Shown: in pieces, positions 33,127-41,696 of the stretch
How the letters are laid out: every line of letters begins with the position of its first letter
Numbering within the stretch: the first letter of the stretch is position 1
NCBI RefSeq assembly: GCF_000423345.1
Contig: NZ_AUHU01000006.1
Location: 1 to 64,000, forward strand
From: Marinimicrobium agarilyticum DSM 16975
GTDB taxonomy: Bacteria; Pseudomonadota; Gammaproteobacteria; Pseudomonadales; Cellvibrionaceae
Direction of reading: 5' to 3'
DNA length: 64,000 nt
Notes under the pieces: model-generated
Told to the model about the DNA's origin: nothing
The model's database searches: none
What the model saw: the letters and a program-made list of their open reading frames with translations, nothing else
Made by a program: the position numbers and the translations under genes

Positions 33127-34086
33127 TCAATTGCCTCCCAGCTTAACCCAGCGGCCGTCAGATTCCACCACTTCAAACCGGGCCCATTGTCGAAACGCCT
33201 CGCGCTGGCAAATACCCGTTTCGTAAGCGTTCTCGCCGGCAACGTTTTTATAGATCACCTGATCCCGGCGCTGCTCGTTGAGGTTGGCCGCGTCAATAAC
33301 CTGCCTGACGCACCAGCGGTGGCCGAGCTCACCATTGCTGTAGAAACGACCGGCTTCAATTCGCTGCGGGTGCTCAACCTGCCGCTCGGCATGTTCGCGC
33401 GCCAACTGCATCAGCTCCACCAGCTCCTCGGTGGTGATGTCGACATAGGAGTTAAGCTGAGACATCGCCGCCGACAGATCCTCCTGGCTCAGGACAACGG
33501 GAGTTGCCGGGGCTTTCATTTGAGCACGCCGGGCCGAGCGATGACCCCAGTGCGCCGGGTAACGCCGCCACGGGAAAACGCTGTTGAAGAGGACCGCTAC
33601 GGCCAGGAGCGCCAGCGAGTTCCACAGCACGGGCGTTATCAAATACTGGTAACCGAGCTCGTGTACACTGGCCCCGCCAATGACGGCAGCAAGAGCGGTA
33701 GCGCCGCCGGGGGGATGAATGCAGCGCAGGTAGTACATCAACCCGACCGCCAGCCCCACAGCCAGAGCCGGCGTCAAAGCGGCGTCCGGCCATAGGCGCT
33801 GGCAACTGACCCCGACCGCGGCAGACAGCAGATGGCCACCCAACAGCGCCCAAGGCTGAGACAGGGCACCGTGGGGCACGGCAAACAACAGAACCGCCGA
33901 GGCTCCCATGGAGGCGAGCATCAGCAATGCGCCGGTGTCGGACAGGTACCAGAAAGAGATACCACATACAGAAAGAATGCCCAGGAAGGCGCCGACCGCT
34001 GACAGGCACTTTTCGGCATGGCTGGTGGTGTTTCGCTCCACGCCCAAATAGGCTCGAAATGTCTGCCAGAAAGTCGATAAAATCAC
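33127..34086 (-). CDS. HPP-family membrane protein with extended C-terminus
   Basis: The protein has four membrane segments in the first 170 residues (AVGAFLGILSVCGISFWYL and others) and the family signature CIHPPGGATALAAVIGG. HPP proteins include a chloroplast nitrite transporter. About 140 cytoplasmic residues follow, including a helical, Glu-rich region (ITTEELVELMQLAREHAERQ) and a possible ligand-binding end (FYSNGELGHRWCVRQVID). Start GTG 34086 is chosen for the GAGGG just upstream; TTG/GTG at 34104-34107 are alternatives. Confidence 0.8.
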   Translation of the reverse strand: MILSTFWQTFRAYLGVERNTTSHAEKCLSAVGAFLGILSVCGISFWYLSDTGALLMLASMGASAVLLFAVPHGALSQPWALLGGHLLSAAVGVSCQRLWPDAALTPALAVGLAVGLMYYLRCIHPPGGATALAAVIGGASVHELGYQYLITPVLWNSLALLAVAVLFNSVFPWRRYPAHWGHRSARRAQMKAPATPVVLSQEDLSAAMSQLNSYVDITTEELVELMQLAREHAERQVEHPQRIEAGRFYSNGELGHRWCVRQVIDAANLNEQRRDQVIYKNVAGENAYETGICQREAFRQWARFEVVESDGRWVKLGGN

Positions 34087-34187
34087 GCCACTGCCCTCAC
34101 GCACCAAAAGAGGGCGAACTTTACCATTACGAGCACGGCTTTGCCTGCGTTACACTGAAACTATGTCGATTGAGAGAGGTGTGAGGA

Positions 34188-34853
34188 GTGACGACTGAGA
34201 ACGCTGTTCGGGCCCTAAAGGGCCGACTGCAAACCGTCGGGGAAGAGACAGCCAATACCATCAGCCACGCCATCGGCTTTATCGCAGCTATTGTGGCAAC
34301 GCCGTTTATGGTTATTCGGGCCCTACATTTGGGGGACCCGGCATTTGTGGTGGGCGTCAGCATTTTCTGCGGGACCATGATCGTGCTGTATCTGGCCTCT
34401 ACCATTTACCACATGCTGCCCCATGGGCGCGCCAAGCGGGTGTGCAAGGATATCGACCACTCCGCCATCTACCTGCTGATTGCCGGCACCTACACGCCCT
34501 TCACCCTGGGCGCCCTGAGCGGCCCCTGGGGCTGGACGCTGTTTGGCATCATCTGGGCGCTGGCGGCCTTTGGCGTGCTGATGAAAAGCATGAGGAAGCT
34601 GCACCATCCAGTGCTCTCGGTGGGGTTGTACCTGATCATGGGCTGGATGGTGTTGGTGGCCATGCACCCGCTCACCCGGGAGGTGCCCGCCGCCGGTATC
34701 GCATGGCTGGCCGCGGGTGGGGTCTCCTATACGCTGGGCATCGTGTTCTATGTGTTGGACGCCCGACTCAAATTTGCCCACTTCGTGTGGCATCTGTTTG
34801 TGCTGGGCGGCACTTTCTGCCACTTTGTTTCCGTGTTTGGCTATGCTCACTGA
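34188..34853 (+). CDS. trhA: Hemolysin III / PAQR family membrane protein
   Basis: The 221-residue protein has seven membrane helices and all PAQR motifs: the HAIGFIAA start, STIYHMLPHGRAKRVCKDID-HS, AGTYTPF and a final WHLFVLGGTFCHF. These histidines and acids form a metal site. Bacterial members are linked to membrane-lipid homeostasis (TrhA), not proven hemolysis. The GTG start overlaps its own GAGG-containing leader. It converges with the PH-domain operon. Confidence 0.88.
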   Translation: MTTENAVRALKGRLQTVGEETANTISHAIGFIAAIVATPFMVIRALHLGDPAFVVGVSIFCGTMIVLYLASTIYHMLPHGRAKRVCKDIDHSAIYLLIAGTYTPFTLGALSGPWGWTLFGIIWALAAFGVLMKSMRKLHHPVLSVGLYLIMGWMVLVAMHPLTREVPAAGIAWLAAGGVSYTLGIVFYVLDARLKFAHFVWHLFVLGGTFCHFVSVFGYAH

Positions 34854-34877
34854 AGCAGGCTTACTGAAAAAGGCCCT

Positions 34878-35192
34878 TTAAAAAATCCAGGCGATCATCA
34901 GCCAAAAGATCAGAAAAAACAGGAAGAAGCCAAGCAGCATAAACTGCAGTTCACCAAGCAGGCCGTCGCCGGAGAAAACCGCAAACACCAGAAATAACAC
35001 CACGGTCACGAAGAAGGCGATGATCGCGGCGGTTTTCAGGCCCAAGCCCGGCTGCAGGTGCGTGGCGGCGAATTCGGACAGCGACGGCAATAGCAGCATG
35101 GCGGCGACGCCCACCACCACGAGCAGCGAGATCAGTACGATGGCTATCTTGCGGGACTCGTTTTTATCGTTCCGATCTTCCTCACCGACCAC
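34878..35192 (-). CDS. Small three-helix membrane protein
   Basis: The 104-residue protein has a charged N-terminus and three hydrophobic helices (IAIVLISLLVVVGVAAMLLL, IIAFFVTVVLFLVFAVF, FMLLGFFLFFLIFWLMIAWI). No family is recognised. Its GTG start overlaps the end of the PH-domain gene by 11 bp, so both are likely co-translated and may interact in the inner membrane. Confidence 0.65.
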   Translation of the reverse strand: MVGEEDRNDKNESRKIAIVLISLLVVVGVAAMLLLPSLSEFAATHLQPGLGLKTAAIIAFFVTVVLFLVFAVFSGDGLLGELQFMLLGFFLFFLIFWLMIAWIF

Positions 35193-35577
35193 GGTTGGCT
35201 CCCCCGTTTTGCTGCGCTTTGATCAGTTCCCGCACACGGTTGGGCTCCGGCATGCCCTTGGCTTCGATTTCGGGTTTGTCCCCGGCGGTGAAAATCTGGA
35301 TGGTGCCCACGCCAAAAATGCGATTGAAGAAGCTCTGGTGTACCCGCACGGTACGAATCCCGTTGATACTGAACTCCGCCCGGTTTTTGCTGAGCAGCCC
35401 CTCTTCATAAAGAATGTCGTACTCCTTGACGGTCAGCTTGGAGCTTCGGGTCTGAATGTACCACCAGAGCAGAATCAGAATCCCCAGGCCGAAAACAGGA
35501 ATCAGAATGATACTGGCGATAAAGCCAATGGGATTGTTCTTAAACATCACCGGGTGTTCGGAATACAGTTCGCTCAC
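35182..35577 (-). CDS. Bacterial PH-domain (bPH2) membrane protein
   Basis: GTG 35577 is the start because AAGGAG lies 7 bp upstream; the longer frame is not supported. The 131-residue product has two close membrane segments (FIASIILIPVFGLGILILLW) and a bacterial PH domain (SKLTVKEYDILYEEGLLSK, HQSFFNRIFGVGTIQIFTAG). Such YdbS/bPH2 proteins are of uncertain function, possibly envelope homeostasis. It is the first gene of a two-gene unit with the small membrane protein. Confidence 0.85.
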   Translation of the reverse strand: MSELYSEHPVMFKNNPIGFIASIILIPVFGLGILILLWWYIQTRSSKLTVKEYDILYEEGLLSKNRAEFSINGIRTVRVHQSFFNRIFGVGTIQIFTAGDKPEIEAKGMPEPNRVRELIKAQQNGGANRGR

Positions 35578-35757
35578 AGCGGGCTCCTTATGGTTGTGTG
35601 GCGCCAATGGGCCCCAATCATAGCACTCCGTCGGGGCAAAAACAGTTGGGGCAGCGTTGCTTCGAACGTCAGTATGTTTGTATAGTTCCTGCCGGTGCAC
35701 GCGCAACGAACCGTGCGCTCAAAAAGCCAAAACTATCAATTGAGAGAGAACGAGAGA

Positions 35758-36570
35758 ATGACGCTATTCAACCGGCTGATGGTAGCCGCTACGGCCGCCT
35801 GGGCCTTTCAGGCCTGTGCCACCACCCCTCCCGCTGCCGCGCACGCCGATGACACCACGCACATCTACCTGGCCGCGGATTCAACAGCGGCGGACCATAC
35901 CCTCAACGCCGATTACTGGGAGAACCGCCACCCGGTCACCGGTTGGGGCCAGAAGCTGGAGCCCTTTGTGAATGGCGACAGTCTTGAAGCCCTTCGGCCC
36001 TTGATCAAGGGCGACCGTGTGAATGTGGTAAACCGGGCCCGCGGGGGTCGCAGCACCCGTACCTTTTTCGAGGAAGGTCGGTGGGAGCGTATTGACGAGG
36101 ACCTCAAACCGGGCGATCTGGTGCTGATTCAATTCGGTCACAACGATGCCGCAGTGAACAAAACCGAACGCTATGTGACTGTGGAAGGCTATAAGCAATA
36201 CCTCCGCCTGTTTATCGATCAGACCCGCGCTCGAGGGGCGACTCCGATCCTGATGACCCCGGTGGCCCGAAACTACCCCTGGGAAGACGGTCAGCTGATA
36301 AACGACCACGGTGAATACGACGATGCCGCTCGGGAAGTGGCCATGCAGGAAGGCGTAGAGTGGATCGATCTGCAGGAACGCTCGAAGGCATTTTTCTCCA
36401 ATAAGGGCGAGGAGTACGTTAGCGAAACCTACTTCATGAATCTGCCAGCTGGCACGTTCTCCGCCTACCCAGACGGGCAGGACGACAATACCCACTTCCA
36501 ACCTGAAGGCGCCGAGGCAGTGGCTCGTCTGGTCTACGAGGGCCTGAAGGACATCGCCGACACCCATTAA
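35758..36570 (+). CDS. Rhamnogalacturonan acetylesterase-like SGNH hydrolase (CE12)
   Basis: The 270-residue product (ATG at 35758 after GAGAGAACGAGAGA) has a possible lipobox at Cys20 (WAFQAC). The SGNH set is present: Ser42 in LAADSTAAD, the glycine block RARGGRSTRTF, Asn129 in FGHNDAA, and Asp243-x-x-His246 (DNTHFQ). That spacing and AADST rather than GDS are typical of CE12, enzymes that remove acetyl groups from rhamnogalacturonan or xylan. It stands alone, 4 kb before the hemicellulose locus. Confidence 0.85.
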   Translation: MTLFNRLMVAATAAWAFQACATTPPAAAHADDTTHIYLAADSTAADHTLNADYWENRHPVTGWGQKLEPFVNGDSLEALRPLIKGDRVNVVNRARGGRSTRTFFEEGRWERIDEDLKPGDLVLIQFGHNDAAVNKTERYVTVEGYKQYLRLFIDQTRARGATPILMTPVARNYPWEDGQLINDHGEYDDAAREVAMQEGVEWIDLQERSKAFFSNKGEEYVSETYFMNLPAGTFSAYPDGQDDNTHFQPEGAEAVARLVYEGLKDIADTH

Positions 36571-36684
36571 CTCTCAGCCGCACTCCCGCGGAGTTTACCC
36601 GGGGGTGCGTTAGCCACCGCTTACCCGCGCCCTTCCATACCCTGCTATCATAAAACCGACGACAACACCGGGTATGGAGAGACA

Positions 36685-38496
36685 ATGAATAATAATGGGC
36701 TTTCAGAGGAAAACCGGCTGGCACTGATGGTACTCGGCACAGTGCAGTCTTTAGGCCTTCTGCTGCTACACAAGGCCATCACTCATGAGGTTTGGCCCGC
36801 CACGGCGCCCGAATGGCTCTACGCGCTTTATACCGTTGCAATCGGTGTTCCGCTGTTTCTCTACCTCGGGGCCATCCACTGGCGAGACCGAGCCAACGCC
36901 CTGGCCGCCGCGGTATTAGCGGGCGTGCTGTTCTGGCTCGGTTGGCAAGCGGGGTGGCTCAGTACCCCGGAGGGCGCCGAGTCCTTCCAGCACCACGGTG
37001 GCCTCCCCTCTTTGGTGTGCGCTCTGGTAATCGCGCTGTTTATTCTCGGCTTTTTCTTTCGCACCCATCGCGAACACAAGCGCCTGGACTACGCCGGCTT
37101 ACTGGATAACTCCTGGCGCATCGCACTGACTCAGGGCTTTCTCGCGCTGTTTGTCGGCGTATTCTGGTTGTTGCTCTTTCTTTGGGCGCAGTTGTTCAAA
37201 GTGATAGACATCGACTTTTTCGCGGAGCTGTTCAGCGAGCCGGAGTTTATCTATCCCGTCACCGGGCTGGTGGGCGGCTGGGGCCTGGGGTTGATCCGCG
37301 ACCGTGAGAACCTGATCGCCACAGTTCGCAATCTGTGTGAAATTCTCACTCGGGCGTTACTGCCACTGGCCTCGTTTATTCTGGTATTGTTTCTTGCAGC
37401 CCTACCCTTCACCGGCGTCGAGCCGCTGTGGGATACCGGCTTTGCCGCCCTGTTGATGCTGTCGCTGGCGACGGTGATTCTCTATTTTTTCAACGCCGTG
37501 GTGGCTGAACACGAACAGCCCTTCGAGGGCCTGCCCTGGCTTCGCCGCTTATTGCTGCTCACATTGGTGGTTTTGCCCATTACGGTCTTTCTGGCCAATT
37601 GGTCGCTCGGACTTCGCATTGATCAGTACGGCCTGACGGTCAGTCGGTTGTGGGGTTTGTTGGTCGCGCTGTTTATCGCTCTGTTCAGCCTGGGGTACGC
37701 GGCGCTCATTCTGCGTTACCGAACACTGCCGATTGTGCGGATTCGTCAATGGAACACATGGGTGGGAGGGGCTCTGGCGCTGGCGCTTATTCTGGTTCAT
37801 ACGCCGTTACTGGATTTCCACAAACTCTCTGCCAACAGCCAGGTCGAGCGCCTGTTGAACGGTACCACCGCACCGGCGGATTTTGATGAGGATTACCTGC
37901 GCTTCGAACTCGGCGCCTACGGCACGCAAGCGTTAAAAGAGCTTCAGAAGACATCGCTCGTCACCGAACACCCCACGCTGAAGACCCGTATCGAGCAGGT
38001 ACTGACCATGAAAACTCGCTGGGAGCGTCGCATCGCACCGGTGACACAAAACGATACGGACTGGCGCCGGGCCCAGTTCGCGCTGCTGCCCGCAACCGAG
38101 GTCAATGATGACTTCCTTGACGCGCTTAATGTGAAGGAGCACAGCACCCGTCAATGCCTGGAGGGCGAACGTCATTGCGTGATCGGGGACTTGGCATTCC
38201 GGGGAGAGCGCTACCGCGCCATTACCTCGAGCCGGGTGCATTGGGGAGAATGGCCAGTGTGGCATTGGAAAGGCGACCGATGGTTAGTCATCGGCACGAC
38301 GCGACGTTTTGGCTGTGACGCTTCCGCGGAGGTGGCGTTCGACCGCCCCTTTAAGGTGGTGGAAGGCGACCATTTGCTGTGGACCAACGGCAAGTGTCTC
38401 TACCAACTGAACCTGTCTGAGGAGTATATCCGCCAGTATCTGGTTCCCGAGAACGATACCGCGCCCGCAACGGCGCTCCACGATCCACAAGGCTGA
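36685..38496 (+). CDS. DUF4153 membrane protein
   Basis: The 603-residue protein has about 10-11 membrane helices over residues 10-370, including the family-like stretches DYAGLLDNSWRIALTQGFLA and WLLLFLWAQLFKVIDIDFF. A soluble C-terminal domain of about 220 residues follows and contains two cysteines spaced as QCLEGERHC. DUF4153 function is unknown. GGAG precedes the ATG. The Kef-type antiporter starts 13 bp after its stop, so the two form an operon. Confidence 0.85.
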   Translation: MNNNGLSEENRLALMVLGTVQSLGLLLLHKAITHEVWPATAPEWLYALYTVAIGVPLFLYLGAIHWRDRANALAAAVLAGVLFWLGWQAGWLSTPEGAESFQHHGGLPSLVCALVIALFILGFFFRTHREHKRLDYAGLLDNSWRIALTQGFLALFVGVFWLLLFLWAQLFKVIDIDFFAELFSEPEFIYPVTGLVGGWGLGLIRDRENLIATVRNLCEILTRALLPLASFILVLFLAALPFTGVEPLWDTGFAALLMLSLATVILYFFNAVVAEHEQPFEGLPWLRRLLLLTLVVLPITVFLANWSLGLRIDQYGLTVSRLWGLLVALFIALFSLGYAALILRYRTLPIVRIRQWNTWVGGALALALILVHTPLLDFHKLSANSQVERLLNGTTAPADFDEDYLRFELGAYGTQALKELQKTSLVTEHPTLKTRIEQVLTMKTRWERRIAPVTQNDTDWRRAQFALLPATEVNDDFLDALNVKEHSTRQCLEGERHCVIGDLAFRGERYRAITSSRVHWGEWPVWHWKGDRWLVIGTTRRFGCDASAEVAFDRPFKVVEGDHLLWTNGKCLYQLNLSEEYIRQYLVPENDTAPATALHDPQG

Positions 38497-38509
38497 CTGA
38501 GACAAGACC

Positions 38510-40321
38510 ATGCAGCATGTTTTAATTGACGTCGCGGTTTACCTTTGTGCCGCCGTGATTGTCGTGACATTGTCCAAACGTCTGGGCTTTGGCTCGGTGC
38601 TGGGCTACCTGGTGGCGGGCAGCCTGCTCGGGCCGCACGTGTTGAACTTCGTCAGTCATCCGGAATCGGTACTCCACTTTGCCGAGTTCGGGGTGGTGAT
38701 CATGCTGTTTCTGATCGGGCTCGAGCTTCGCCCTCACCGGCTTTGGAATTTGCGCCGCGCCATTTTGGGCATGGGCGGGGCGCAGGTGGTGCTTTCCGCA
38801 CTGGCGTTGTCCGGGGTGGCCACGGCGATGTCCGTCGCTCCGGCGGAAGCGGTTTTGATCGGGCTTGCGCTCGCACTCTCCTCCACGGCTATTGTGCTGC
38901 AAACGCTCGAAGAACGGGGCCTGCTCAGCTCGAGCGTGGGCCAAAACAGTTTCTCGGTGTTGCTGTTTCAGGATATTGCCGTGATTCCGATACTGGCCGC
39001 GGTGCCCCTGTTGGCCAGAAGCAACGGCTCGAGCGCCGAGACGCCCGTGGGACATGACCTGTTGTCCGCTTTTCCGGCGTATTGGCAGGCACTCATCACG
39101 TTGTTGGTGATCGTCGGCATTATCGTCATCGCTCGCTATCTGTTGCGCCCGGTGTTTCGGGTGATCGCCAACGCCCAGCAGTCCGAGTTGTTTACCGGCT
39201 TTGTTCTGTTGATTGTGGTGAGCGTGACGCTCGCCATGACCGCCATCGGTTTATCACCGGCGCTGGGCGCGTTTATTGCAGGCGTGGTGTTGGCCGAGAG
39301 CGAGTTCCGCCATGAAATTGAAGCGGACCTCAACCCCTTCAAAGGGCTGCTGATGGGGCTGTTTTTCCTCAGTGTGGGAGCGAGCATTGACTACCCACTG
39401 CTGGTCGACCAGCCGCTCCTGATTCTGGGCGCCGCCCTCGCCCTGATGCTGATCAAGTTCATGGTCCTGTATGGCGTCGGCACGGCTTTTCGGTTCGGCC
39501 CTTCGGAGAAAGTTCTCTTCGGTATTTCGCTGTCACAGGGCGGCGAGTTTGCCTTTGTCATTTCCGCCGCGGGACTGACCGCCGGCGTGCTCAGTCAAGG
39601 CCACGCCCAGGTGCTCAATCTGGTGGTGGCCGTCACCATGGTCGGCACCGCCTTGCTGTTTATGGCATTTGACCGCTTCTCCTCCCTGCGCCAGCGAAAA
39701 TCCGACCGACTATACGACCGTCCCTCTCCCTCGAAGGGCGTCATCATCGCCGGCTACGGGCGTTTTGGGCAGATTATTGGCCGTATGATGAACAGCTACA
39801 AGATCCCTTTGACGATTCTGGACAGCAGCCCGGGGCAAGTGGACCTGGTGCGCCGCTACGGCAACAAGGTCTACTACGGGGACGCGTCCCGGCGCAGCTT
39901 GCTGGAGCAGGCCGGCGCGAACGACGCCTCATTGCTGGTGGTGGCCGTCGACAATCCGGTCAAGTCACTGTCCATTGTCGATACGGCCCGTAAACACTTC
40001 CCCGAGCTGAAAGTGATCGCCCGAGCGGTCGATCGCAGTCACGCTTATGAGTTGAGAAAACGCGGCATTCAGGCCATTCGCCGGGAGACCTTCCACTCCG
40101 CGCTCAAGGTGGGGGAAGACGCGCTCATCGCATTGGGGCAAACCCCGGAACTGGCTGCCCGACACGCCCAGATGTTTGGCGAGCACGACGAGCGCACTTT
40201 TGAGGAACTGGCGCCATTGTGGGGCGATGAGAAGCGCTACGGACAAGCCGTGAACCAGAACCTGGAAAGCCTGCGACGCGTTCTTGAGGAGGATCGCCAG
40301 CGAAAAGAGGAGAGTGAATAA
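38510..40321 (+). CDS. KefB/KefC-type potassium efflux antiporter
   Basis: The 603-residue CPA2 transporter has 12 helices in the first ~380 residues with the KefC-like signature FQDIAVIPILA and the SQGGEFAFVISAAG motif. A TrkA-N domain follows at about 405-520 (IIAGYGRFGQIIGRMM). It should exchange K+ for H+, with gating by nucleotide or glutathione adducts as in KefB/C. No separate KefF/KefG ancillary gene is adjacent. A second, shorter CPA2 gene lies at 30837-32396. Confidence 0.9.
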   Translation: MQHVLIDVAVYLCAAVIVVTLSKRLGFGSVLGYLVAGSLLGPHVLNFVSHPESVLHFAEFGVVIMLFLIGLELRPHRLWNLRRAILGMGGAQVVLSALALSGVATAMSVAPAEAVLIGLALALSSTAIVLQTLEERGLLSSSVGQNSFSVLLFQDIAVIPILAAVPLLARSNGSSAETPVGHDLLSAFPAYWQALITLLVIVGIIVIARYLLRPVFRVIANAQQSELFTGFVLLIVVSVTLAMTAIGLSPALGAFIAGVVLAESEFRHEIEADLNPFKGLLMGLFFLSVGASIDYPLLVDQPLLILGAALALMLIKFMVLYGVGTAFRFGPSEKVLFGISLSQGGEFAFVISAAGLTAGVLSQGHAQVLNLVVAVTMVGTALLFMAFDRFSSLRQRKSDRLYDRPSPSKGVIIAGYGRFGQIIGRMMNSYKIPLTILDSSPGQVDLVRRYGNKVYYGDASRRSLLEQAGANDASLLVVAVDNPVKSLSIVDTARKHFPELKVIARAVDRSHAYELRKRGIQAIRRETFHSALKVGEDALIALGQTPELAARHAQMFGEHDERTFEELAPLWGDEKRYGQAVNQNLESLRRVLEEDRQRKEESE

Positions 40322-40329
40322 AGCGTTGA

Positions 40330-40358
40330 AATTTGAAAGTTTTTTCTTATTTCAAATT
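40330..40358 (+). repeat. AT-rich perfect inverted repeat after the Kef gene
   Basis: AATTTGAAA (40330-40338) and TTTCAAATT (40350-40358) are perfect 9-bp inverted repeats around a T-rich 11-base loop, starting 8 bases after the stop codon. It could be a weak terminator or an operator for the esterase gene 150 bp downstream. There is no T-run after the stem. Confidence 0.45.
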
Positions 40359-40510
40359 ATTCTGATGACCTGAGCAAAGTGAGACACAGCTAATGTTCCG
40401 GGCCCTGCCCTGGCCACTAGACTGTCGCCGGCCGTTGTAACCGATTGTCATTCCAATAAAAGCGGATCAGCGCGCCACCTTCACTCACTGTCATCAGGAG
40501 CGACAGCGCT

Positions 40511-41674
40511 ATGACGCACTCTCACAAGCGGTTATTTCATACTCTGCTTTTGCTATCGGCAATGGTTACCGCTCTATTCGCAGGCGCCGCCACAGCCCAG
40601 ACCCGCATCATGCCACTGGGCGATTCCATTACCGGCTCCCCCGGCTGCTGGCGAGCCCTACTGTGGAATCAGCTTCAGGACGCCGGCCATACCGATATTG
40701 ACTTCGTGGGCACGCTGCCCCCTCAGGGCTGTGGCGTCGCGCACGACGGCGATAACGAAGGTCACGGCGGTTACCTCGCCACCAACATTGCCTACGACAA
40801 TCTGCTGCCCGACTGGCTGGCGCAAACAGACCCGGATGTGGTGATCATGCACCTGGGTACCAATGATGTCTGGAGCAATCGCCCCACCAATGACATTCTG
40901 GACGCTTTCACCACACTGGTGGAACAGATGCGGGCGAGTAATCCCGGCATGACCATTCTGGTCGCACAAATTATTCCCATGGACCCTAACGAGGCCTGCG
41001 CTCAGTGCAACCAGCGGGTGCAAGCCTTGAACAGCGCGATCCCGGGCTGGGCCGACAACCTCAGTACCGCCGCCTCGCCCATCATTGTGGTGGATCAGTA
41101 CACCGGCTTTGATTACAACGCAGACACCTATGACGGGGTCCACCCCAACGCCAGCGGCGACGAGAAAATCGCCGACGCCTGGTTCGGCCCACTCGCAGAG
41201 GTTCTGGAGGGCGGCAACGCCAGCTCTTCATCCAGCGTTGCCAGTTCCAGTAGCCTCAGCAGCTCAACCTCCAGCTCGGCGTCCTCATCCAGCAGTGCCC
41301 CCGGCCCGCTTCAATGCAACTGGTACGGCACTCATTACCCGCTGTGCGACGGCCAGACCAACGGCTGGGGCTGGGAGAACAATGAAAGCTGCATTGGCTA
41401 TAGCACCTGTGATAGCCAACCAGCGCCCTACGGCGTAGAAGGCGAGGCGCAAAGCAGCAGCGCCGTGAGCAGCGTTGCCGCCTCCTCTTCAAGCCACTCC
41501 TCCAGTGACCAATCCTCCAGCGAAACAGCCAACCAGCAATGCGACTGGTACGGCACCCTTCACCCCTTGTGCGCCACTGAGGACGAAGGCTGGGGCTATG
41601 AGAACAGCCAAAGCTGTATAGGACGCATCACCTGCAACGACCAGTACGGTGATGGCGGCGTCGTCAATCTTTAA
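40511..41674 (+). CDS. CE3-type acetyl xylan esterase with two CBM10 modules
   Basis: The 387-residue enzyme is secreted (signal peptide to about residue 29). An SGNH esterase domain, about 31-235, has Ser39 in [14 protein letters not shown], Asn118 in LGTNDVW and Asp208-x-x-His211 (DGVHPN), the pattern of carbohydrate esterase family 3. A poly-serine linker leads to CBM10 (about 272-308, [13 protein letters not shown] and [12 protein letters not shown]), a second Ser-rich linker, and another CBM10 (about 344-380). It would deacetylate xylan while bound to cellulose. It is the first gene of the hemicellulose locus and lies 22 bp before the mannanase, probably on one transcript. Confidence 0.88.
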   Translation: MTHSHKRLFHTLLLLSAMVTALFAGAATAQTRIMPLGDSITGSPGCWRALLWNQLQDAGHTDIDFVGTLPPQGCGVAHDGDNEGHGGYLATNIAYDNLLPDWLAQTDPDVVIMHLGTNDVWSNRPTNDILDAFTTLVEQMRASNPGMTILVAQIIPMDPNEACAQCNQRVQALNSAIPGWADNLSTAASPIIVVDQYTGFDYNADTYDGVHPNASGDEKIADAWFGPLAEVLEGGNASSSSSVASSSSLSSSTSSSASSSSSAPGPLQCNWYGTHYPLCDGQTNGWGWENNESCIGYSTCDSQPAPYGVEGEAQSSSAVSSVAASSSSHSSSDQSSSETANQQCDWYGTLHPLCATEDEGWGYENSQSCIGRITCNDQYGDGGVVNL

Positions 41675-41696
41675 GCAATAACAACAGGAGCGTTTT

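Noticed and set aside
34188-34853. A toxin (hemolysin)
   Set aside because: The hemolysin III name is historical; the PAQR motifs indicate a membrane-lipid homeostasis protein.
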